Shown here piece after piece: positions 32,277-39,721 of a stretch of 42,274 nt of DNA. The DNA lies in assembly GCA_024277135.1 (NCBI GenBank), contig JAJRVV010000221.1:1-42274 (forward strand), in the 5' to 3' direction. The first letter of the stretch is position 1, and the number at the start of each line of letters is the position of its first letter. The notes below the pieces were generated by a model. The model was not told the DNA's origin and made no database searches. It worked only from the letters and a program-made list of their open reading frames with translations. A program made the translations under genes and the position numbers. This DNA is from Chloroflexota bacterium. GTDB taxonomy: Bacteria > Chloroflexota > Anaerolineae > Promineifilales > Promineifilaceae.

Positions 32277-33161
32277 ATGCTCGATTCACTTAACATTGAC
32301 CGCATAGCCTTTACCATCCCCATCGGCGACGGCATCCCCATCTTTTGGTATGGCATCATCATCACCCTGGGCATCATCCTGGGGACGGCGTGGGCCTCCC
32401 GCGAAATCGAAAAGCGGGGTCAGAGCGTGGACGAACTGTACAACGGCATCATCGTGGTGGTGTTTGCCGGTTACATTTTCGCCCGTCTCACCTATGTCTT
32501 TTTAGATGTGTTGGATGGCAACGCCGCTCGTTACAATGGATTTGTAGACATCATCAACATCCGCGCCGGCGGCGTTAACATTTTAGGCGGTTTCGTCGGC
32601 GCGGCCGTGATTGGCCTTTGGTTTGTGCGCTGGCGGCGGCTCAAATTTTGGCATTACGCCGACATCGCAGGGCCAACGTTGTTTCTGGCGCAGGGGCTTG
32701 GCCGCTGGGGGAATTTCATCAACCAGGAATTGTACGGCCCGCCCACTGACCGCCCCTGGGGTATTTTGATTGACCCGCCTTACCGCCTGTCCCAATACGC
32801 TGATTTAGCCCAGTTTCCTGAAACCACCCGGTTTCACCCTACCTTTTTGTATGAATCGGTGGCGCTGCTGCTCGGTTTTTTTCTGCTGGCGGGGCTGAAT
32901 ATGCGCTTTCGGGAGACATGGAAGCCGGGCACGTTGTTTGGCCTCTTTCTCATCTGGTGGGGCGGCAACCGGGCCTGGATCGAGCTGTTCCGGCCGGATC
33001 AACCGGCGATTGGCAATTCGGTGATCACGTACTCGATGGTTGCGGCCGTGCTCATCGCTCTGGGCGGCGTGGTCGTCATCTTACATCTGTACGACAAACT
33101 GCCCGAACGGCAAACAAAACGGCAGCGTCGCCGCGTGCGCAAGCCCAAACCGCGCCGGTAA
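32277..33161 (+). CDS. lgt: Prolipoprotein diacylglyceryl transferase
   Basis: 294 residues from ATG 32277, with GGAG 5 nt upstream; a 14-codon extension into the heptamer hairpin is rejected. About seven transmembrane helices. The Lgt signature is GLGRWGNFINQELYG near residue 141, with FWYGIIITLGIILG early. It adds diacylglycerol to the lipobox Cys of prolipoproteins, such as the solute-binding protein at 20778. guaB starts 12 bp downstream. Confidence 0.95.
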   Translation: MLDSLNIDRIAFTIPIGDGIPIFWYGIIITLGIILGTAWASREIEKRGQSVDELYNGIIVVVFAGYIFARLTYVFLDVLDGNAARYNGFVDIINIRAGGVNILGGFVGAAVIGLWFVRWRRLKFWHYADIAGPTLFLAQGLGRWGNFINQELYGPPTDRPWGILIDPPYRLSQYADLAQFPETTRFHPTFLYESVALLLGFFLLAGLNMRFRETWKPGTLFGLFLIWWGGNRAWIELFRPDQPAIGNSVITYSMVAAVLIALGGVVVILHLYDKLPERQTKRQRRRVRKPKPRR

Positions 33162-34679
<1,518 letters not shown>

Positions 34680-34688
34680 CCCTGACGA

Positions 34689-34746
34689 ATCCTCCCGGAG
34701 GTTCACGAGTTAGGCGGTATTTTACCCATCTCAACCTCCGGGAGGG
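34689..34746. repeat. REP copy 4, split variant
   Basis: ATCCTCCCGGAGGTT (34689-34703) and AACCTCCGGGAGGG (34733-34746) are the same arms as the other REPs, but separated by 29 bp of unrelated sequence instead of 3-4 bp. It can still form one long-loop hairpin after guaB. Confidence 0.8.
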
Positions 34747-34797
34747 TGAATGATTACTGTGAGAGATAAAAGCTCAAGGATAGAGGAGTGATTCAGT

Positions 34798-34992
34798 ATG
34801 GCTAAACGTAAAGTGGAGCTTACAGAAGAACAAAAACAGAAAAATGATGAAATTCTAGCTCGTTTAGAAGCAGATCGTGAACGTCTTGTTGAGGAAACTC
34901 GCGCTTTGCAGCAACGGACGAAACGGAAACCGGGACGTAAGCGGAAAGGCCAACCCGTGACCGAAGAGATTGTCATGAATAGCCAGCTTTAA
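34798..34992 (+). CDS. Small basic coiled-coil-like protein
   Basis: 64 residues. AGAGGAGTG upstream suggests a real start at ATG 34798. The sequence is highly charged: a helical KxEL/E-rich centre (EQKQKNDEILARLEADRERL) then a basic tail (KRKPGRKRKGQP). I do not know the family. It lies between REP copy 4 and a MITE-like element, so it may be a mobile-associated or a conserved nucleoid-type protein; there is no evidence either way. Confidence 0.6.
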   Translation: MAKRKVELTEEQKQKNDEILARLEADRERLVEETRALQQRTKRKPGRKRKGQPVTEEIVMNSQL

Positions 34993-34998
34993 TCATGT

Positions 34999-35161
34999 TG
35001 GCTTTTTGGGAATTCGCGGGGTTTTAGGTTGCGAGTAGCGGGTAGCGGGCGGCGCGTTAAGAGATCATACGCGCTACCCGCCACCCGCCACTCATGTCCC
35101 CAGTACAGCCTTTCGTTTTTTGTTTTACGTTTTGATGACCCCACGAATTCCTAAAGAGCCA
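34999..35161. repeat. MITE-like element B (about 163 bp, terminal inverted repeats)
   Basis: Left end TGGCTTTTTGGGAATTCGCGGGGT and, inverted, right end TGGCTCTTTAGGAATTCGTGGGGTC. The right end is nearly identical to the left end of element A (14247). Inside lie GCGGGTAGCGGGCGGCGCG and its partial complement CGCGCTACCCGCCACCCGC, a strong internal hairpin. There is no coding content. Confidence 0.65.
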
Positions 35162-35179
35162 GAATATCTTCAAGTCTGA

Positions 35180-36574
35180 ATGACTTTCGACCATTCCACT
35201 TACATTTCCCCGTTTACCTGGCGCTATGGGGGTTTGACAATGCGCCAGGTCTGGTCTGAAATCCACAAAAGACAATTGATGCGCCAAATATGGGTGGCTC
35301 TGGCTGCCGCCCAGCATGAAGCCGGGTTGGTTACGGCCGAGCAACTGGCCGATTTAGAACAGCATCAGGAGAATATTGACATTGACCGGGCGCTGGAGAT
35401 TGAACGGGAAACCCGGCACGATGTCATGGCTGAAATCCGCGCCTACGCCGAACAATGCCCGGTGGGAGGCGGCATCATTCATTGGGGGGCCACCAGCGCC
35501 GATATAATCGACAACGTGGACGTTTTGCGCCAGCGGGAAGCGTCCCGTCTGATCGAGGCGCAGTTGGCGACGCTGCTGGGGCTGCTGGCGGATCGGATTG
35601 AGGCTGCGGCCGTCATCCCCACCATGGCCTACACCCACATCCAACCCGCCGAACCGACCACCCTCGGCTACCGCTTTGCCGTTTACGCCCAGGATTTGCT
35701 GGACGATCTGACTGATTTGCGTAACCTGATCGCCAATTTGCGCGGCAAAGGGTTGAAAGGGGCTGTGGGAACCCAGGCCAGCTACCAGGAGATTTTGCAA
35801 GGCACGGGGATGTCGCCCCTGGAGATGGAAGCGATTGCCATGCGTTATCTCGATCTGCCCTTTTTCCCCATCGCCACCCAGACCTACACCCGCCAACAAG
35901 ATTTGCGCCTGCTGCAAACGCTGGCTGGGATTGCCGCCTCCCTGCACAAATTTGCCCTGGATTTCCGGGTGCTGCAATCGCCCCCGTTTGGCGAATGGGC
36001 GGAACCGTTCGGCAGAAAACAGGTTGGGTCGTCGGCGATGCCGTTCAAACGCAACCCGATAAACAGCGAAAACATCTGCTCGCTGGCCCGCTACGTGGCG
36101 GGACTGCCTGCTATCGCCTGGAACAATGCCAGCCAGGCGATTTTGGAGCGCAGTCTGGATGATTCGGCCAATCGGCGGGTGATGATGGCCGAGGCGTTTT
36201 TGGCGACGGATGAGCTGTTGCTGCGGACGGCGCGGCTGGTGGCAGAGATGGCAGTTGATGAAACGGCCGTCTCTCGCAACATGGCGATCTACGGTCCTTT
36301 CGCCGCTACGGAACGGGTGTTGATGGCGGTGGTGCGCGGCGGCGGCAGCCGTCAGCAAGCGCACGAGTGGATTCGGGAAGCCAGTTTGCAAGCGTGGACG
36401 GCACTGCGCCGGGGGGAAGAAAACCCGTTGGCCGGTTTGCTGGCGGATGATGAGCGCATCCGTCGCTTTGTGCCGCGAGATGAGATTGTGGCGCTGATGA
36501 ATGCGGGGGCGTATACGGGGACGGCCGTCGCCCGGGCGCAGGCATTTGCCCGGCGCATACGGGGTAGTTCTTGA
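35180..36574 (+). CDS. purB: Adenylosuccinate lyase
   Basis: 464 residues. The fumarase/aspartase-family signature is GSSAMPFKRNPINSE, the flexible loop with the catalytic Ser. Supporting motifs are EIRAYAEQ, GATSADI and TYTHIQPAEPTT (read HIQPAEPT). It cleaves SAICAR and adenylosuccinate in purine synthesis. The ribosome site is weak (no clear GGAG before ATG 35180). Element B lies in its 5' region and may carry its promoter. The gene has only one ACGGCCGT octamer near its 3' end plus one further on, fewer than neighbours. Confidence 0.96.
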   Translation: MTFDHSTYISPFTWRYGGLTMRQVWSEIHKRQLMRQIWVALAAAQHEAGLVTAEQLADLEQHQENIDIDRALEIERETRHDVMAEIRAYAEQCPVGGGIIHWGATSADIIDNVDVLRQREASRLIEAQLATLLGLLADRIEAAAVIPTMAYTHIQPAEPTTLGYRFAVYAQDLLDDLTDLRNLIANLRGKGLKGAVGTQASYQEILQGTGMSPLEMEAIAMRYLDLPFFPIATQTYTRQQDLRLLQTLAGIAASLHKFALDFRVLQSPPFGEWAEPFGRKQVGSSAMPFKRNPINSENICSLARYVAGLPAIAWNNASQAILERSLDDSANRRVMMAEAFLATDELLLRTARLVAEMAVDETAVSRNMAIYGPFAATERVLMAVVRGGGSRQQAHEWIREASLQAWTALRRGEENPLAGLLADDERIRRFVPRDEIVALMNAGAYTGTAVARAQAFARRIRGSS

Positions 36575-36647
36575 CCCGACGCGCTTTACGTTTTATCATG
36601 TACGTACGCCTTATTGATTGATACACGTAAGGTATGGCGGTTGCGGC

Positions 36648-36672
36648 CTGCCAGGCTTCTAAAACCTGGCAG
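36648..36672 (+). terminator. Hairpin CTGCCAGG / CCTGGCAG after purB
   Basis: A perfect 8-bp stem (36648-36655 and 36665-36672) with a 9-nt loop, 74 bp after the purB stop. The following sequence ATTATTCG is only weakly T-rich, so termination is plausible but not certain. Confidence 0.45.
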
Positions 36673-36724
36673 ATTATTCGTCAGGAGTTCCCATGAGCGA
36701 TTGCTCACCAAAAGCGATGAAAAT

Positions 36725-36762
36725 TCACAGATTACGCCGATGAACGCAAATTAAATCTGTGA
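36725..36762. repeat. TCACAGATT / AATCTGTGA inverted repeat
   Basis: A 9-bp inverted repeat upstream of the antitoxin gene. Its right half lies in AATTAAATCTGTG, which recurs at 37153-37165 at the broken end of the PIN gene. The recurrence hints that this repeat took part in the rearrangement. Confidence 0.6.
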
Positions 36763-36801
36763 AATCTGCGCCATCTGCGGACTATTTTCAGGAGAGATAC
36801 C

Positions 36802-37038
36802 ATGAAAACAGTCACAACCATTGAATTAAGGGCAAATATCTATAAGTTGTTAGAAGAAGTAATGAACACCGGCATCCCGCTTGAAATCAAAAAAGGGGAT
36901 AAGCGATTAAGAATTGTGCCGGTAGAAAAAGGGGATAAGCTGCAAAATTTAGTTTCCAGTCCCCACGTTATTCAGGGAGATGCGGAGGATTTGGTAGCTA
37001 TTAGTTGGGCAGGCGAGGTGAATCTTGATTTACCTTGA
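36802..37038 (+). CDS. Phd/YefM-type antitoxin
   Basis: 78 residues, with AGGAGAG 6 nt upstream. It opens MKTVTTIELRANIYKLLEEV and continues EIKKGDKRLRIVPV, matching the Phd/YefM DNA-binding fold with its toxin-binding tail (about 50-78). It overlaps the PIN reading frame by 14 bp, as in intact phd-PIN pairs. The toxin behind it is truncated, so this antitoxin is an orphan in the window. Confidence 0.85.
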   Translation: MKTVTTIELRANIYKLLEEVMNTGIPLEIKKGDKRLRIVPVEKGDKLQNLVSSPHVIQGDAEDLVAISWAGEVNLDLP

Positions 37039-37165
37039 TACCCACGTCGTTGTCTGGTTATATGCCGGACTGGTAGAGAAATTCAGCCAAGCGGTCATGG
37101 AGCTTATGAACGAAATGGTAGCGCTCAGCCCTTCGAGATTTTTGCAGTCTGGTAGGTCTTTTGAA
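37025..37165 (+). pseudogene. Truncated PIN-domain toxin (VapC-like)
   Basis: From TTG 37025, MIYLDTHVVVWLYAG is the PIN start with its first catalytic Asp (D5). The PIN match ends near residue 33 (about 37121). After that the frame runs through unrelated sequence and into the 3' end of the MFS gene. Three of the four catalytic acidic residues and most of the fold are missing, so no RNase activity is expected. Confidence 0.75.
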
Positions 37166-38362
37166 TTAAATCTGTGTCGAAGGTTTCTGATTGCGTTCCA
37201 GCGGGAGCAACAGGCCGGTTACCATGCCGATGAAAGGCAGCACGGCCGTGCCTTGCAAGGCGATACCTAATCCTACATGATCAGCGATAATACCCAAAAT
37301 AAAACTGCCAACCGAGCCGCTGAAGAACATAAACCCCAGCGCCAATCCGGAGGCCAACGCCTGCCGGTTGGGCAAAAGAGTTTGCACCTTGATGATGAGG
37401 ATGCTGTGCGGCATGCCGTTGAAAAATCCGGCCAGGAACAGGAGCAAAAAGCGGCCTAATCCCGGCGTGGGGATGTAAAAGTAGACGGGCAAAATCGCGC
37501 CCATGGTTCCCAAGACGATGACCCATTTGCCCGGTATCCGGTCGGCTAACGCGCCGCCGGTTACGCCGCCCAGCGCAGACCCCAACATGAACAGGCCGGA
37601 CAGCCAGCCGATGTAATTTTCGGCAAAGCCCAATTCGGCGAACAGTTTGGGCGAAAAGCTCATGGCGGCTACGCTGACGGTGCTGTAGCCGACGATGATG
37701 AGGCCGATCATCAGGGTGTGTTTTTGCCAGCCGGACGGCCGTGCCGCCTCCTTTTTAGAGGGAACGGCCGTTTGCGCCAGGGCAGTGTGCTGATGTCCAT
37801 GTCCCTCTGCCAACCAGCGCCAGCCGCTGACAAACGCCATGAAGGAAAGCAAGGGCAGGACGATGTAGCCCGGCCGTCCCCAGGCGTGCAGGAGCAAGCC
37901 GGTCAGCACCGGCCCGGCAAATAAGCCCAACTGCCCGGCCATGAAGAAAACGGCCGTCGCCCGCGCCCGCTGCCCCCGCCGCTCCCGGCTGGCGACCATG
38001 GTGCCGGTGGGATGAAACGCGCCCGACCCCAGCCCGGCCATCGTCAGAGCGATGAGCGCCGGCCAATCTCCGGCCACGGCCGCGATCCCGTAAAACGCCA
38101 TCATCCAGCCCATACCGCCGATCACCAGCCAGCGCGGCCCTGCTTTGTCCGCCAGCCAGCCAAACAACGGCTGCGAGAGGGAGCTGCCCACGTTGTACAG
38201 CAGCAGCGCCAGACCTACCTGGGTATTGGTCAACCCGATGGCTAACGCCAGCACGGCTACCAGCAGGTTTTTACCGCTGTTCAGCACGTCCACAAAGAAA
38301 TGGGTGATAGCTACGGCCAGATACGGCCGTTCCCGCAAAAAACCTACCTCTCCTACTGCCAT
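37166..38362 (-). CDS. MFS transporter
   Basis: 398 residues from ATG 38362, with GAGG 7-8 nt upstream; the 65-codon longer frame (to 38557) has no ribosome site and runs through noncoding DNA. Twelve hydrophobic helices. GLTNTQVGLALLLYNVGSSLSQPLFGWLADKAGPRWLV holds the G-x-L-A-D-x-x-G-x-R loop of the superfamily. It resembles fosmidomycin-resistance-type (Fsr/FsmR-like) exporters. The substrate is unknown. The 3' end abuts the broken PIN gene. Confidence 0.9.
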   Translation of the reverse strand: MAVGEVGFLRERPYLAVAITHFFVDVLNSGKNLLVAVLALAIGLTNTQVGLALLLYNVGSSLSQPLFGWLADKAGPRWLVIGGMGWMMAFYGIAAVAGDWPALIALTMAGLGSGAFHPTGTMVASRERRGQRARATAVFFMAGQLGLFAGPVLTGLLLHAWGRPGYIVLPLLSFMAFVSGWRWLAEGHGHQHTALAQTAVPSKKEAARPSGWQKHTLMIGLIIVGYSTVSVAAMSFSPKLFAELGFAENYIGWLSGLFMLGSALGGVTGGALADRIPGKWVIVLGTMGAILPVYFYIPTPGLGRFLLLFLAGFFNGMPHSILIIKVQTLLPNRQALASGLALGFMFFSGSVGSFILGIIADHVGLGIALQGTAVLPFIGMVTGLLLPLERNQKPSTQI

Positions 38363-38667
38363 AGCCGCCTCAACATTAATCAATTCATAAGGATTCCGTA
38401 AGTGTATCCGGGTATCCTGCTTCCGGCTATGGAAATAAAGAAAATAATTCCTATAATAATTTGTAGTAATACTCCGATGGAGAAAAACGCGAACCGTAAG
38501 GCGACCCGTTTCCGTTTTGCGGTTCACGTTTTGTGTTTCGTAATGAATCCTCCCCAAAACGGCGGTATTCAGTATTCAGTGAGCAGTGTGAACCACCTGA
38601 ATACTGCTCACTGACCACTGCTCAAGTTGATACTGATGGTATATGGATAATTGTGCGGAGAAGCGTT
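38363..38667. other. Intergenic region, divergent MFS and sulfite-oxidase-like genes
   Basis: 305 bp without a gene. It holds a GAACCG/CGGTTC hairpin (38491-38525), AT-rich DNA around 38430-38475, and GTTCAGTG-type inverted repeats (38566-38626). It presumably carries both promoters; no clear -35/-10 pair could be picked with confidence. Confidence 0.6.
38566..38626. repeat. TATTCAGTGAGCAGT-type inverted repeats
   Basis: AGTATTCAGTGAGCAGT is followed by GTGTGAACCACCTGAAT and then by ACTGCTCACTGA, its complement. The centre resembles that of the repeats at 1484-1541 (AGTGTGAGCCATC). Confidence 0.7.
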
Positions 38668-39040
38668 ATGTCTATGTTTGACAAAGTATTCAATCGGCGG
38701 CAGGCTGAAGAAATCATCCGCTCCCAAGATCGTCTACCCCCCGGCCAATCGCTTACTGAGAAGTTTCCGGTGCTGCATTACGGACCGACGCCCAGACCCA
38801 ACCTGGCAAGCTGGGATTTCCGCGTATTTGGCGAGGTGGAGGAAGAAATCACCTGGGATTGGGAAGCGTTTAACCAACTGCCGCGCACCCAGGTGACGAT
38901 GGACTTGCACTGCGTTACTCGCTGGTCAAAATTTGACACGGTGTGGGAGGGGGTGTCGCTGGGCCAACTGGTGCGGGAAGGCATCATCAAGCCCAAGTCA
39001 GGAGCGAAATATGTCATTCAGCATTGCGAGTATTGCTGGA
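38668..39040 (+). pseudogene. 5' part of a sulfite-oxidase-like molybdopterin oxidoreductase
   Basis: From ATG 38668 about 122 residues match the sulfite oxidase-like family (YuiH type): FPVLHYGPTPRPNLASWDFRVFG and the Mo-ligand Cys in MDLHCVTRWSKFD. After IQHCE the frame leaves the family and ends at a stop at 39066, within sequence shared with the recombinase fragment. The rest of the gene is absent from the window. Confidence 0.75.
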
Positions 39041-39472
39041 CACAATCAATAATGAGTTTAAACTAAATTCGCAACGCAGGCACACAACTTTTTCTTTATT
39101 TTCAACAGCTAAAGTTACCTCCACACCTAGATACTCAATAATGCGCCGCCGTGCCTCAAAATTCTTATCTGCTTCCCCTACCCCCTCTGATATTCGTGTA
39201 GCAATGTCTTGTAGTCCTTGAATTTGCTTCTCGGTCAACGTTTGTGCCAGCTGATCAACGAGGCTGGCTTGTTCCTTCTCCAAAGCCCCTATTGTGTTTT
39301 CTAACCGCTTTTTCCGATCAATAAGCATCTCTTTGGCGAACTCACCGGAAAGATATAAGTCAAGTAAACGATCTAATAAATTCTGATTTTCGGCTATAAG
39401 TTTGTCTATAACGTTTAGTCGTTCCTGCAAGGGCCACAGAATCGAGTCATTTAGTACCAAAGCGCTGAGATT
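39035..39472 (-). pseudogene. C-terminal coiled-coil remnant of a large serine recombinase
   Basis: The minus-strand frame from about 39460 to about 39035 encodes a helical domain rich in L, E, K and Q (LNVIDKLIAENQNLLDRLLDLY, then EARRRIIEYLGVEV), typical of the coiled-coil tail of large serine recombinases. Just upstream a stop lies at 39473-39475. The catalytic N-terminal domain is missing, so it is a dead fragment. Its end is fused to the sulfite-oxidase-like gene, suggesting a past insertion. Confidence 0.55.
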
Positions 39473-39582
39473 TCAGATAGCTTCCCAAACTAAAATATGC
39501 TACCATGTAATCTGTTCCGATAATGAGTTAGTTTGGTTGAAGAGTATTGATGAAAATCCCAGGCAATCACCAACAACAGACA

Positions 39583-39614
39583 AAACAGCCCCAATCTCAA
39601 ATGATGGGCTGTTT
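39583..39614. terminator. Hairpin AAACAGCCC / GGGCTGTTT
   Basis: A 9-bp stem with a 14-nt loop. The T-run is short (TTT within the stem end), so termination is weakly supported. It lies 108 bp before the toxin-like gene. Confidence 0.45.
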
Positions 39615-39721
39615 CATCCAGCTTGCCAGCCAGCTTCTCATCGGCACAGTTTAACAGCAGCAGCCAGCCCATCTGGGCTTGGCCCACAGCCGGCCGTCAT
39701 TGCCGGACAATTGGGGGTATC

